Counted from the first letter of the stretch, positions 27,162 to 36,070 are shown. The stretch: 64,000 nucleotides of DNA from Paramicrobacterium fandaimingii (GCF_011751745.2 NZ_CP061170.1:1922001-1986000), one strand, 5' to 3'. A program made the numbers and translations. Notes: generated by a model not told the origin, from the sequence alone.

Positions 27162-27374
27162 CTACCCATCCAATGTCTGGGCGAACAGAAAATGCCATCC
27201 GATCCACCACCAGAACACAATGATGGCGATCCGGGCAGCGTGAGAGGTGAAGAGGTCGTCAAGCAGTTGCGACGGAGATGACATCGCCACGGGATCCCGG
27301 TGGGACCACGCGACGAGTCCACACGCCGCGACAAGACACAGCGTGTAAACGCCAATTGTGACAGTGTGCATCAT
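27162..27374 (-). CDS. small membrane protein (DUF6186-like)
   Basis: 70 residues from MMHTVTIGVY. Two hydrophobic segments (TLCLVAACGLVAWS and IAIIVFWWWIGWHFLF) flank a short polar loop; the WWWIGWH ending resembles DUF6186-type actinobacterial proteins, a resemblance recalled and not tested. Its start overlaps the stop of the upstream membrane protein gene by one base (TAATG), so translation is probably coupled. Confidence 0.7.
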   Translation of the reverse strand: MMHTVTIGVYTLCLVAACGLVAWSHRDPVAMSSPSQLLDDLFTSHAARIAIIVFWWWIGWHFLFAQTLDG

Positions 27375-27988
27375 TACTCCCGTCTTCCGCGTCCTGGCCA
27401 CGCTCGCATCATCAGAAAGATGCCCGCCGCCAGCCAGGCGACGACGAAGACGCTTTTCCCCACCGGACTGTTGAGCACGGGGTCGAGTACGTCCGACATC
27501 GAGGGCATTGTGCCGTCGGCAAGCAGCCCCCATTTCCACGTGAGGTACGCCGTCGCCTCCCACACTCCGGCAATCAGAATGAGGCTTCCCCACGCTACGC
27601 GGGCACGGCGAAGCACCGTCTCCGCACCATCAGGGGTGGTTCGCTGCATGCTTCGCGCGGTCGTGTGTCGCCCGAAAATGGCTACGTAGGCGGCAGCCAG
27701 TCCGATAATGCACACGAGGATGCCCGTCGCGAGCCCATGCCGGGGCGCTGCGATAAGCACAACCGCAGTCAGGAGCCCGATGCCCACCGCCAGCATGACG
27801 AGTCCTGGGCTCGCGCGCGTGCCGCGCACTGACCCTCTCACCCATGTGCAGAGCGTTGCTGCGACGAGCGCAGCGACAAAGAACGCCGCATCCACCCATG
27901 CCCCGCGAATCAGCTGAAAGACAGCGACAAGCAGCAGAACGATGAGCCACGGCACATCGCGCGGGCGAATCGGCATCTGCACCGTCAT
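27374..27988 (-). CDS. polytopic membrane protein of unknown function
   Basis: 204 residues, about six transmembrane segments (VPWLIVLLLVAVFQLI; AAFFVAALVAATLCTWV; LVMLAVGIGLLTAVVLIAA; ILVCIIGLAAAYVAIFG; WGSLILIAGVWEATAYL; VFVVAWLAAGIFLMM). No catalytic motif or family name can be given. It forms a two-gene unit with the small membrane protein downstream and is divergent from the ArsR gene. Confidence 0.72.
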   Translation of the reverse strand: MTVQMPIRPRDVPWLIVLLLVAVFQLIRGAWVDAAFFVAALVAATLCTWVRGSVRGTRASPGLVMLAVGIGLLTAVVLIAAPRHGLATGILVCIIGLAAAYVAIFGRHTTARSMQRTTPDGAETVLRRARVAWGSLILIAGVWEATAYLTWKWGLLADGTMPSMSDVLDPVLNSPVGKSVFVVAWLAAGIFLMMRAWPGRGRRE

Positions 27989-28101
27989 ATTCCGAGTGTA
28001 GAACTGCGGTCAATCACATCCTCGATGACGTGGCGACCCGAGATGTGACTCGTCGCCAGATCGCTTCCTTTTTGCGATGATTTCGGGGTATACAAGAAGC
28101 C

Positions 28102-28137
28102 TTGTCGAAATCATTTTTGCCGTTTAGCGTTAAGCAC
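28102..28137 (+). promoter_or_regulatory. leaderless promoter of the ArsR-MFS operon
   Basis: TTGTCG (28102-28107) and TAGCGT (28125-28130) are 17 bases apart, and the ATG of the ArsR-type gene begins seven bases after the -10. Transcription would therefore start at or next to the initiation codon. The absence of a Shine-Dalgarno sequence before 28138 supports this reading. Confidence 0.5.
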
Positions 28138-28680
28138 ATGGAGCAGATCGAGACAATCACCGCGATTCACCACCCGGTGCGCCGGCGGATATTCGAGTAT
28201 CTGTATCTGCACGGGTCATCACAGGTCGGCACCCTTGCGCGCGCACTCGATCAGCAGGTGGGCAGTATCAGCCATCATCTTCGGATGCTCGAGCGAGCAG
28301 ACATTGTTGAACGCGCAGACGCACCTGACGGAGACAAGCGCTCCAGTTGGTGGGTCGCAAAGAGAGACAGTTTCAGCTGGTCGCTCGACGACTTCGCCGA
28401 TTCGCCGGCAGACGCCGTGCTTGCGCGCGAAGCCGAGCGAATCAACATTGCAGTACACATGCGGCGCCTCCAGGAGTGGAAGAAGTCCGCATCCCGATCC
28501 CCCGAGTGGGACGGGTTCAGCACAGACGCGCTCGCCTGGGCAACTCCAGACGAACTCGCCGATCTGTCGGCCTCGTTGAGTGCCACTCTCGATGCCTGGA
28601 AGCGAAGAATCGATACAGACGATGGGCAGCAGCGCCGCCCCGTCTTTTTCTTCGCACACGGCTTCCCCACTCTCCCGTAA
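28138..28680 (+). CDS. ArsR-family winged-helix regulator
   Basis: 180 residues from the leaderless ATG at 28138. The winged helix-turn-helix covers about residues 5-75: HHPVRRRIFEYLYLHG, VGTLARALDQQVGSISHHLRML (recognition helix) and the wing GDKRSSWWVAKRD. The C-terminal half is helical and lacks the cysteine clusters of metal sensors, so it probably responds to something other than metal ions. It precedes the MFS transporter by 31 bases in the same direction and likely controls it. Confidence 0.85.
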   Translation: MEQIETITAIHHPVRRRIFEYLYLHGSSQVGTLARALDQQVGSISHHLRMLERADIVERADAPDGDKRSSWWVAKRDSFSWSLDDFADSPADAVLAREAERINIAVHMRRLQEWKKSASRSPEWDGFSTDALAWATPDELADLSASLSATLDAWKRRIDTDDGQQRRPVFFFAHGFPTLP

Positions 28681-28711
28681 TCCTTCATTCACCGTGAATC
28701 AGGGGACAACT

Positions 28712-29959
28712 ATGGTCACAGTCGAGCCGCGCCTGCTGCGCGAACCTCCACCATTTCGCAGAGACCGAGCGGTCCATACGTGGATCGGAGTGAAGGCCCT
28801 GTCTGATGCCGGCGACGCCATCTGGACGATCGCCCTGGCATGGACAGCAGTGCAGATCACCTCTCCGGCGCTCGCGGGTGTCATCGTCGCGGCAGGAACA
28901 GTGCCCCGTGCAGTCATCCTGATGTTCGGCGGTGTTCTGGCCGACCGCGCCAACGCGCGCCACATCATGATCCTGTTCAACAGCATCCGCATCGCCGTGC
29001 TCATTGGCGTCGCGCTGTGGGTTCTCGCGTCTCCCCCGACCGTCGCTGTGCTGCTTCTTGCTGCGATCGGTTTCGGCATCTGCGACGCCTTTTACGAACC
29101 CTCGGCCGGCACAATCGCCCGCCAACTCGTGCGCACGGACGATCTGCCCACCTACTCGGCCGTCATGCAGACAGCCACCCGTCTCGGCACGATGGGCGGC
29201 GCTGCGATCGGAGGTTTCCTCGTTGCGCACGCCGGCATGGTGGGAAGCTCGGCAGCGAACGCCGTCACATTCGCCCTCGTCGTCGCGTTCATCGCCATCT
29301 GGCTGCGGCCACGGTTTGCGCTCCCCCGAAGCGAGAAAGAGTCACCGTTGCGAGGCATCATCAGGGGCTTCACACACCTGAAGGATGCTCCGACAACTCG
29401 CACCCTCGTCATCGCACTCTCGGGGCTCAACCTCGCCGTCGGTCCGGCGCTCGGCATCGGGCTCGCGCTGAGGGCAACCGAACAGAGCTGGGGCGCGCAA
29501 GCCGTCGGCATCTTCGAGGCCCTTGTCGGAGCTGGCGCTGCCCTCGGGGCCATCTCCGTGACCAAGTGGCGTCCGCGACGTGAGGCGAACGCCGGGTTCT
29601 GGGCGCTCGTTGTCCAGGGCGGCGCGATTGTCTGTCTCGGCATCGGGCCCGTGTGGCTTGTCGGTGGCGGGGCATTCGTGATCGGCCTGACCGCGGGCTA
29701 TGCCTCGGTACTTCTCAGCTCAACCTTTGCGGCCACAGTCGATACGTCATTTCTCGGCCGCATGAGCGCCATCACACGTCTTGGCGACGACTGCCTGATG
29801 CCGCTGGCGATGGCTGCTTTTGGCGCAATCGCTTCAGTTACCGAATTGTGGGTGCCGTTCACGCTCTATGGATCCAGTCTTGCCGCCCTGATGATCTTCC
29901 CACTGCGCAACCGCGCGCTCCGGGCAATGTCGCTTCGGCCTGTGGACAAACCCGAGTAG
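28712..29959 (+). CDS. MFS transporter (drug-efflux type)
   Basis: 415 residues, twelve predicted transmembrane segments. It has the MFS-3/enterobactin-exporter-like arrangement with FGGVLADRANARHIM as the loop 2-3 motif and an N-terminal half ending in the EPSAGTIARQLV region. The ATG at 28712 (MVTVEPRLL) is 31 bases after the ArsR stop; a longer frame overlapping arsR is not needed. The pair looks like a regulator plus its efflux pump; the exported compound is unknown. Confidence 0.88.
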   Translation: MVTVEPRLLREPPPFRRDRAVHTWIGVKALSDAGDAIWTIALAWTAVQITSPALAGVIVAAGTVPRAVILMFGGVLADRANARHIMILFNSIRIAVLIGVALWVLASPPTVAVLLLAAIGFGICDAFYEPSAGTIARQLVRTDDLPTYSAVMQTATRLGTMGGAAIGGFLVAHAGMVGSSAANAVTFALVVAFIAIWLRPRFALPRSEKESPLRGIIRGFTHLKDAPTTRTLVIALSGLNLAVGPALGIGLALRATEQSWGAQAVGIFEALVGAGAALGAISVTKWRPRREANAGFWALVVQGGAIVCLGIGPVWLVGGGAFVIGLTAGYASVLLSSTFAATVDTSFLGRMSAITRLGDDCLMPLAMAAFGAIASVTELWVPFTLYGSSLAALMIFPLRNRALRAMSLRPVDKPE

Positions 29960-30078
29960 GTACTGCCCGTTCATACGGGAGCAGGTTCACTCTCGCAATT
30001 CCACGGGCCTGCTTCCGGATGGACCGCACGTTCAGACGACCCTGTTAGCGTCGCCCAAGCGACGACGAGGAGATTCGA

Positions 30079-30807
30079 ATGCATCGAAAGCTGTTGGCAG
30101 GACTGGGCGCGGCTGTAGTGCTGCTCGGCATGGTGGGGTGCAGCACCTCTGGGATCGAGGGCCCGAAACCCACAGGTAGTCAGCAACAAGGGTCGCAACC
30201 CGACGTTTCTGGCGTTCCCGACGTCGTGGCTGAGGTGAATGGCGTAGAGCTCACAAAGGACGAATTCGTTGAGCTTTACGAAGGTCAATACCAGCAGATG
30301 CAGCAGCAGTCGCAGACGACCGGCGAGGAAGTCGATCAAGATGCCCTGCGGAAGCAGACGGCTGACGCAATGGTCGACACTGAACTGCTCATCCAAGAAT
30401 CTGACGCGCGCAACATCGAGGCCACCCAGGAGGAACTCGATGCGGCCCTCGAGAAGCTGGCGACCACAAACCAGATGAAAACGGCGGACGAGGCGCTCGC
30501 CGCGCTCAAGGAACAGGGACTCGACGAAAAGGCCGTTTACTCACAGTTGAAGACGCAGGTGCGTTTGGACAAGCTCATCGCTCAGGAAACGGGCGACATC
30601 GAGCCCACAGATGAAGAGCTGCAGAAGCTCTACGATCAAGCCGTCGCCCAGCAGAAGCAGTCCGGCGGGCAGGGTGGCGAACTTCCGTCGTACGAAGAGG
30701 CGAGGCCGCAGCTCGTCGAGCAGGCAAAATCGCAGAAGCAATCCGAGGCGTATGAAGTCCTGGTGAAAAAGCTCCGCAAGGGCGCCGACATCACGGTGAA
30801 TTTGTGA
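30079..30807 (+). CDS. SurA N-terminal-domain lipoprotein
   Basis: 242 residues. The signal peptide ends in a lipobox (LGMVGC, Cys21), so it is a lipid-anchored extracytoplasmic protein. After a disordered linker comes a SurA_N-like helical domain (VVAEVNGVELTKDEFVELYEGQYQQ, then DALRKQTADAMVDTELLIQESDARN). No PPIase domain of the parvulin type is evident. It probably chaperones exported proteins outside the membrane. GAGGAG lies eight bases before the ATG. It converges on the LLM oxidoreductase gene. Confidence 0.86.
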   Translation: MHRKLLAGLGAAVVLLGMVGCSTSGIEGPKPTGSQQQGSQPDVSGVPDVVAEVNGVELTKDEFVELYEGQYQQMQQQSQTTGEEVDQDALRKQTADAMVDTELLIQESDARNIEATQEELDAALEKLATTNQMKTADEALAALKEQGLDEKAVYSQLKTQVRLDKLIAQETGDIEPTDEELQKLYDQAVAQQKQSGGQGGELPSYEEARPQLVEQAKSQKQSEAYEVLVKKLRKGADITVNL

Positions 30808-30828
30808 TTCGCAACCAACGGTTCAACG

Positions 30829-31872
30829 TTACTTGGCGGCGAGGAGACGCTCGACGCGTGGCTTGACTTCGGTCGCAAGGAGGGTGATCGATTCAAGGAA
30901 GTGCTCTTGAGGCAATCCGCCTATGTCCATCTGCAGGAAGTGGCGCATGTGCCCCATGTACCCGTGGAGATGCACAATCCGCTCCGCGACCTCGTCGGGA
31001 TCGCCCACATAGTAGGCGCCGGGCGCTTCAGCTTGGGCGTCGAACTGGCGCTTGTCAGGCGCACCCCAACCGCGGAGCTTGCCCATCTCGATGTTCAGGT
31101 TTCGCCAGCCAGGGTAGAAGCGCTCCATTGCCTCCTTCTTCGTCGGCGCGACAAGTCCCCACGCGGCCACCGAAACTTTGATCTTGTCACCGGTATGGCC
31201 CGCCTTGGCTGCGCTGCGACGGTAGAGTTCGGCCAGCGGTGCGAAACGGTGCGGTTCACCGCCGATGATTCCGTAGGAGACCGGCAGGCCCAATTTACCT
31301 GCCCGAGCCGAGGATGATGCGTTGCCGCCAGTGGCGAGCCAGATGGGCAACCGCCCGCCAACGGGCCTCGGCACGACGGCAAGGTCATCCACGTTCGGGC
31401 GCACGCTTCCCGACCAGGTCACGTTCTCTGAGACGCTCTCATTGATCGTCATCAGCAGATCAAGCTTCTCCGCATAGAGCCTGTCATAGTCCCGCAGATC
31501 GAACCCGAACAGAGGAAAGGTTTCCACTGACGATCCGCGACCGGCTGTGATCTCGACTCGGCCGCCGCCAGAGATCGCATCGGCTGTCGCGAACTGTTGG
31601 AACACACGTACCGGATCGTCGGTGCTGATGATGCTCGCGGCGCTCCCGAGGATGATGTGTTCGGTCGCGGCAGCGGCGGCGGCAATCATCGCCCCGGGGG
31701 ACGACGCCGGCATACTCGCCGTGTGGTGCTCACCGATGCCGAAATACGTCAAACCGACTTTGTCGGCGTGCTCAATCGTCTCGAATAAGTTGCGAATCGC
31801 CTCAGCGGTGGACCGCTGGCTTCCGTCTGGGTTCAGCTGGGTGTCACCGAAGCTGTATGCACCAAGTTCCAT
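30829..31872 (-). CDS. LLM-class flavin-dependent oxidoreductase
   Basis: 347 residues from MELGAYSFGDT with GGAGAAC upstream. Bacterial luciferase-like TIM barrel: GIGEHHTA, ILGSAASIISTDDPVRVFQQFATAD, EITAGRGSS, and the C-terminal YYVGDPDEVAERIVHLHG. These enzymes use FMN or F420 to oxidise or reduce small molecules; the substrate is unknown. It is the second gene after the F420-reductase-like protein on the same strand, and both are divergent from the HxlR regulator, suggesting one redox-responsive unit. Confidence 0.9.
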   Translation of the reverse strand: MELGAYSFGDTQLNPDGSQRSTAEAIRNLFETIEHADKVGLTYFGIGEHHTASMPASSPGAMIAAAAAATEHIILGSAASIISTDDPVRVFQQFATADAISGGGRVEITAGRGSSVETFPLFGFDLRDYDRLYAEKLDLLMTINESVSENVTWSGSVRPNVDDLAVVPRPVGGRLPIWLATGGNASSSARAGKLGLPVSYGIIGGEPHRFAPLAELYRRSAAKAGHTGDKIKVSVAAWGLVAPTKKEAMERFYPGWRNLNIEMGKLRGWGAPDKRQFDAQAEAPGAYYVGDPDEVAERIVHLHGYMGHMRHFLQMDIGGLPQEHFLESITLLATEVKPRVERLLAAK

Positions 31873-31924
31873 GATGTTCTCCAATATGTTTGTCGTGTGT
31901 ATGCGCTGCCCGCGACGGCTGAGC

Positions 31925-32587
31925 TCAGAGCTCGGCACCGCTGAATAACGTGGTCGATCCGGTGAGCCCCAACTCGGCGCCCAGCTCATCGGCAGTGTGT
32001 CTGCCACCGAAGATGGCTGTGCCTGGCTCAAACGCGGCGCCGGTCTCAAGAGGGCCGGCATATACCGCGTCGAACCCGAAACGATCAATAATCTCGGCAA
32101 CGACGGACGCTGCATCATCGTCGCCAGCGATGGCGAGAGCGCGGCGCTGATCCCGCCCGGCGGCATGATTGTCGGCTTCCAATTCGTGGTACCCGATGTG
32201 GTTGAGCGTTTTCACGACCCGTGCGCCAGTGAAGTAGTCGCTTACGACCTCGCTGCTACTGCGGGCATCCGTTGTGAAATCATCTAATCGGCCGTCGATC
32301 GGCTCCCAGTAGTTCATCGTGTCGATCACGATCTTGCCCGACAACAGGGCCGGCGACACGGTGCGGTACTTATGCAGGGGAACAGCAATGATCACGAGGT
32401 CTGAGTTCGCGACGGCATCTGACGCCGACATTGCCCGCGCCCCCGGCACGACGATGTCAACGAGCATCTCGATGTCTGAACCCGGACCGGAGCCGGAGAT
32501 ATTCACCGCGTACCCCGCCGTGAGAGCAGTGCGCGCAATGGCTGAGCCCACCCGGCCCGCTCCGAGGATGCCAATCGTTCTTATCAT
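31925..32587 (-). CDS. NAD(P)-binding protein of the F420-dependent NADP reductase type
   Basis: 220 residues. The Rossmann start GILGAGRVGSAIARTAL (6-22) binds NAD(P); DLVIIAVPL, IVIDTMNYW and the VKTLNHIGYHEL segment match the Fno/NADP oxidoreductase coenzyme F420-dependent family. It could transfer hydride to a flavin or deazaflavin, which would fit the neighbouring LLM oxidoreductase. True F420 use cannot be told from this sequence. Divergent from hxlR across a 7-1-7 palindrome. Confidence 0.85.
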   Translation of the reverse strand: MIRTIGILGAGRVGSAIARTALTAGYAVNISGSGPGSDIEMLVDIVVPGARAMSASDAVANSDLVIIAVPLHKYRTVSPALLSGKIVIDTMNYWEPIDGRLDDFTTDARSSSEVVSDYFTGARVVKTLNHIGYHELEADNHAAGRDQRRALAIAGDDDAASVVAEIIDRFGFDAVYAGPLETGAAFEPGTAIFGGRHTADELGAELGLTGSTTLFSGAEL

Positions 32588-32656
32588 GGAGACCCTTCTT
32601 CTGTCGATGACTTAACGATGTCAACCCTTGCGCCAGAGAACCAATACGCAGTAACC

Positions 32657-32671
32657 TACTAATAATTAGTA
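32657..32671. promoter_or_regulatory. candidate HxlR operator
   Basis: TACTAAT-A-ATTAGTA is a perfect 7-1-7 palindrome, 14 bases before the hxlR ATG and in the shared control region with the reductase genes. HxlR/YodB regulators bind palindromes of this AT-rich type near their own promoters. Direct binding here is inferred. Confidence 0.6.
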
Positions 32672-32684
32672 AGCGAGGGGCGCT

Positions 32685-33080
32685 ATGAGTGGTTCTGAAT
32701 TCACGCACATTGACGACGAAGAGTGCCGCCGGTTTCAAGCATCCGCTGAGCTAGCTGGACGCAAATGGAATGCGGCGATCCTGCTGGCAGGAGCGCGAGG
32801 GGCGCGCCGGTTCTCCGAGTACCGCACCCTCGTGGAAGGAATTTCCGATCGTCTCCTCGCCGCCAGGCTGAAAGAACTCGAGCTCGAGGGGCTCATCCGC
32901 CGCGGCGTACAGCCAACCACGCCGGTATCAATCAGCTACGATCTGACGTCATCCGGCCTCGAGCTGATCTCACTGTTGCATCCGTTAGTGAACTGGAGTC
33001 GAACCCGACAGAGCGGCGTTGACGACGCCACTCACACGCCGGGTCTCACGCCGGGTGTGCGGGCGGCCTCCTCCGCCTAG
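32685..33080 (+). CDS. HxlR-family winged-helix regulator
   Basis: 131 residues. The HxlR fold is seen as the helix preceding the wing (RKWNAAILLAGARGARRFSEYR), LVEGISDRLLAARLKELELEGLIRR (recognition helix) and VSISYDLTSSG (wing). An N-terminal cysteine (EECRRF, Cys14) matches the redox-sensing cysteine of the YodB/QsrR/HypR group, so reactive quinones or aldehydes may be the signal. It is divergent from the reductase/LLM genes and probably represses them. Confidence 0.9.
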   Translation: MSGSEFTHIDDEECRRFQASAELAGRKWNAAILLAGARGARRFSEYRTLVEGISDRLLAARLKELELEGLIRRGVQPTTPVSISYDLTSSGLELISLLHPLVNWSRTRQSGVDDATHTPGLTPGVRAASSA

Positions 33081-33103
33081 CGCCCAGACAGCCAACGACG
33101 ATC

Positions 33104-33574
33104 TCACCGTGTCGGGGTCGTCGCTGGGCGATCCTTTCCGATCCATCCCATGTGAGTGTGCGTAAACGCGTCGGGCAGCTTGAGCCCGTAGCCCAGCATC
33201 CGGTCGAAACCGACATGGAAGGCCCAAGCGAAAGCGACAAGGGCAAGCCACAGCGACCACTCGGGTGAGAACGTAACCGTCACGAGTGCGATGACGCCCA
33301 CCAGGGCTGGCCACGCGTAGGTGTGGGTGGCGTTGTACCAAACCGCCCCGGTCGCGGGCGAACGCAGGTAGCCCAGAGCAGAGAGGTCAAATACAAAGAA
33401 CACGGCAAACGGGAACCACCACATATGTGGGGCGAGCACGATCGTGCCGACGAGAGACAGCACCCCGATAAGTGCGCTCTCGACCATCTGAACCGCTCTG
33501 GGGTTCAGTCCGCGGCTGGTATTTTGTGGCGCCTCGGTGTCGTTTCGTGGAGCACGATCGGCCATGTCGGCCAT
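33104..33574 (-). CDS. DUF4260-family membrane protein
   Basis: 156 residues from MADMADRAPRN, four hydrophobic segments. The C-terminal half fits DUF4260: LSALGYLRSPATGAVWYN, then the VAFAWAFHVGFDRMLGYGL segment and FTHTHMGWIGKDRP. Function unknown. The ATG at 33574 follows GAGAGG; a TTG five codons earlier is less likely. Converges on hxlR; upstream lies the integrase wreck. Confidence 0.83.
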   Translation of the reverse strand: MADMADRAPRNDTEAPQNTSRGLNPRAVQMVESALIGVLSLVGTIVLAPHMWWFPFAVFFVFDLSALGYLRSPATGAVWYNATHTYAWPALVGVIALVTVTFSPEWSLWLALVAFAWAFHVGFDRMLGYGLKLPDAFTHTHMGWIGKDRPATTPTR

Positions 33575-33581
33575 CTTCCTC

Positions 33582-34047
33582 TCATTCAAATCTCAAGACA
33601 AGGGTGTGACGGTTCCGCTCCCCGCCGTCGACGGTATCGTTGCGACGGATGTCGTGCTTGATCGTAATTGCGGGGTCAGCGTGGCCGAGCAACTGCGATG
33701 CCAGTTCCACGCCCGCGCTTTCGTTGATCGTGCTCGCGACGGTGCGCCGAAACTTATGCGGAGTGACACCCTCGATTCCCGCCAGGTTCATGACACAGCG
33801 GAGGGCGGCGCACATTGTTTGTCGTCAACGGACTGTCCTCGCGGGAGCAGAACAGCAGCGCGTTCGGGTCGATCGTGTTCAGTCGCTTCAGACGCCGTTG
33901 CACGGCCGTTGCGGCGATCCTCGGAAGTTGAATGGTTCGCCGCGACCGCGCGGTCTTCGGGTGATCCTGCCGCGCTGTCGGTTCACTTTTCGGGCTGATG
34001 ATCGTTCCGGTGATCCGCACGGACGATGGCTTGTACGTTGCCAACAC
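33582..34047 (-). pseudogene. decayed tyrosine recombinase (integrase), C-terminal part
   Basis: Two overlapping frames on the minus strand together match the C-terminal half of the intact integrase at 44428-45594 (VRITGTI, SPKSEP, ARSRRTIQLP, IDPNALLFCSR, then GVTPHKFRRT and ASQLLGHADPAITIKH). The frame changes near 33800, the N-terminal part is gone, and the catalytic tyrosine position reads HDIRR instead of HYIRR. It is the oldest recognisable element remnant in the island. Confidence 0.85.
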
Positions 34048-34104
34048 CTTCTTGCGCTGAGCCTGCCCGCTCCGTCCTTGAAATCGAAGAGCGACTTGCG
34101 GCGG

Positions 34105-34815
34105 TCAACGCACGATCGCTGAGCGCAACAGAAGCCAGCTGCCGATTGCAGACACGATGATCACTATTCCTGCGGCAACAGCGAGCCACCACAGTTGGAA
34201 GGCGGCGATGATCTCTGCGGCGGAGGGCATGATCACGATCAGTGTGACAACGAGAACGACAGCGACGGCGACGGCGATCAGTTGGGGCCCACGGGCGCCG
34301 AACCTCATCCATGATGCGCCGAACACGCCGCCGATCGTGAGCATGGACAACACGCCGAGGAAGACGATGGGCAGCAGCAGGCTGAGGTCGCCGGCCCCGA
34401 GCACGTAAATGTCGAATATGTAGAATCCGGCGAACCAGTGGTCGGTGGCGATCTCGATCAGTGCGAGGGCCGCGAACACGAGGGCGAGGTAGGCCGAGAC
34501 GGTCACGTTCCACAGCAGTGTGCCGGCGGTGAATCCGCGCCGGGTGGCTCCGAGTGTGAGCGCGAACGGGAATGTGGTGGCGACGGACTGCACGCCGAGG
34601 TACACAAGGAACCCGGCAAGCGCGTACAGAATTCCGGGGTTGCTCTGCGAGCCTTGGATCCAGCCTTCCGTGCCGGGAAGGCTGCCCCCGCGCCAGAACA
34701 ACAACGAGATCAAGACCGAGATCACCGCCACCATCGCGGTGATGTACAGCGGTACGACGAAGGTCACCTCGCGCTTGTTCAGATGCAACTTGGTGGTCGC
34801 GATCATCGTGCTCAT
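34105..34815 (-). CDS. ABC transporter permease-like membrane protein
   Basis: 236 residues, six transmembrane segments (VVPLYITAMVAVISVLISLL; ILYALAGFLVYLGVQSVA; TLLWNVTVSAYLALVFAAL; FYIFDIYVLGAGDLSLLL; PIVFLGVLSMLTIGGVFG; IAVAVAVVLVVTLIVIM; WLAVAAGIVIIVSAIGSWL). No substrate motif. Translation is coupled to the ATPase gene through a four-base ATGA overlap, so the two form the transporter. Related to the membrane partners of GntR/YtrA-controlled ABC systems. Confidence 0.82.
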   Translation of the reverse strand: MSTMIATTKLHLNKREVTFVVPLYITAMVAVISVLISLLFWRGGSLPGTEGWIQGSQSNPGILYALAGFLVYLGVQSVATTFPFALTLGATRRGFTAGTLLWNVTVSAYLALVFAALALIEIATDHWFAGFYIFDIYVLGAGDLSLLLPIVFLGVLSMLTIGGVFGASWMRFGARGPQLIAVAVAVVLVVTLIVIMPSAAEIIAAFQLWWLAVAAGIVIIVSAIGSWLLLRSAIVR

Positions 34816-35714
34816 GCTCGTTCTACTTTCACATCGGTGGATTCTGCGTCGTCTGCTCCGTATGCGGCAACCAGGTCTTGCAGTGACGCCGGGGCTAGCT
34901 GCACTCTGAGGTCTCGTGCACGGATGCGGGTTTCATCATCGAGCACAAAGGCTGCCGTGACCGAGGTCAAACCGCCGACTGCGGTCCTCTGCAGAACGGG
35001 ACGGTCGGCGACCAACTCGGCGACGGCATCCGTGGTGCCGCTCATCACCCACGCCGATGCCATCAGCTCGTCACGGTCGCCATTCGTGACGACACGTCCC
35101 TGATCCATGATCACCACCTGGTCGAAGAGCGACTCAGACTCGTCTATCAGGTGAGTCGAGAGGACGATCGTCCGAGGATGTTGTTCGTAATCATGAAGGA
35201 GCATCCGGTGGAACACGGCCCGTGCGGTGACATCAAGTCCGAGGTACGGCTCGTCAAGCAAAGTGATCGGGGCTCGGGACGCCAGCCCTAGGACAATGGC
35301 GATCGATGACAGTTGCCCGCGGGAGAGTTTCTTGATTCGGGTCTTTGTCGGGATGCGGAGGCTGTCGGCAAGTTCTTCGGCGACATCTGGGCTCCAGTTC
35401 GGCGCGAAGTCCGGCGCGATCCTCAACACGTGATGCAACCGGTAGTCGTCTGGGTACCGCTGGTTATCGCGAACGTAACTGATTTGGGCGAGAGTGGGCG
35501 CATGCTCGAACGGCGTGTGTCCGAGAACTTCGATCTCGCCGGAGGACTGACGGTCCTGGCCTGCCATGATCGACATGATGGTGGTCTTTCCGGCACCATT
35601 GCGGCCGAGCAGGCCGAGGATCGAGTGCTCGGGGACGGCAAAGCTGACATCATCCAGCGCGTGCACCCGGCCGTAGAAGCGCGTGACGGAGCGGACCTCG
35701 ATCGCGTTGGTCAT
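34812..35714 (-). CDS. ABC transporter ATP-binding protein
   Basis: 300 residues. Walker A GRNGAGKTT (38-46), signature LSRGQLSS, Walker B ITLLDEPYLGL and the H-loop STHLID are all present. It drives the partner permease encoded downstream. It overlaps the GntR gene by four bases (ATGA), so regulator, ATPase and permease are one operon. Such YtrA-type operons in Gram-positives react to cell-wall stress, for example bacitracin-like antibiotics; this is inference from family and layout. Confidence 0.9.
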   Translation of the reverse strand: MTNAIEVRSVTRFYGRVHALDDVSFAVPEHSILGLLGRNGAGKTTIMSIMAGQDRQSSGEIEVLGHTPFEHAPTLAQISYVRDNQRYPDDYRLHHVLRIAPDFAPNWSPDVAEELADSLRIPTKTRIKKLSRGQLSSIAIVLGLASRAPITLLDEPYLGLDVTARAVFHRMLLHDYEQHPRTIVLSTHLIDESESLFDQVVIMDQGRVVTNGDRDELMASAWVMSGTTDAVAELVADRPVLQRTAVGGLTSVTAAFVLDDETRIRARDLRVQLAPASLQDLVAAYGADDAESTDVKVERA

Positions 35715-36070
35715 TTCTCGTTCTCCTGATCAATCATCTCTGCGAGCTCTTCTCTGTCGATATTCAGCAACCGTGATTCGTGGACGAGCGGGGCGACGTA
35801 CTCGGTGCGAAACTCTGACCGTCGCGATAGGTGCAGCCGGTCTTTGGCTCCCGCCGCGACGAACATCCCGACACCACGCTTCCTATACAGCGCGCCCTCC
35901 TCCACGAGCAGGTTGACGCCTTTCGCCGCGGTAATGGGACTGATCTGATAGAACACGGCGTATTCGTTTGTGGACGGGACGCTGGACTCCTCCGGATAGG
36001 TGCCGGCCATGATGCCCTCGGCGATGTGGTCGGCGAGTTGCTGATAGATCGGTCCTTCACCGGTGAGCAT
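35711..36070 (-). CDS. GntR-family regulator, YtrA subfamily
   Basis: 119 residues, short as usual for YtrA. Winged-helix DNA-binding domain at about residues 8-75 (IYQQLADHIAEGIMAGTYP, SVPSTNEYAVFYQISPITAAKGVNLLVEEG, LYRKRGVGMFV) followed by a small C-terminal tail instead of a full effector domain. The ATG at 36070 is preceded by AAGGGG and by a perfect 38-bp palindrome starting at 36075, strongly suggesting autoregulation of the ABC operon. Confidence 0.9.
   Translation of the reverse strand: MLTGEGPIYQQLADHIAEGIMAGTYPEESSVPSTNEYAVFYQISPITAAKGVNLLVEEGALYRKRGVGMFVAAGAKDRLHLSRRSEFRTEYVAPLVHESRLLNIDREELAEMIDQENEK

Noticed and set aside
32985..33010. tRNA T-arm-like sequence (GGTTCGACTCC on the minus strand), possible further attachment site
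   Set aside because: It lies within the 3' part of the hxlR coding region, no acceptor stem or anticodon arm can be built around it, and it does not match the tRNA-Pro copies.
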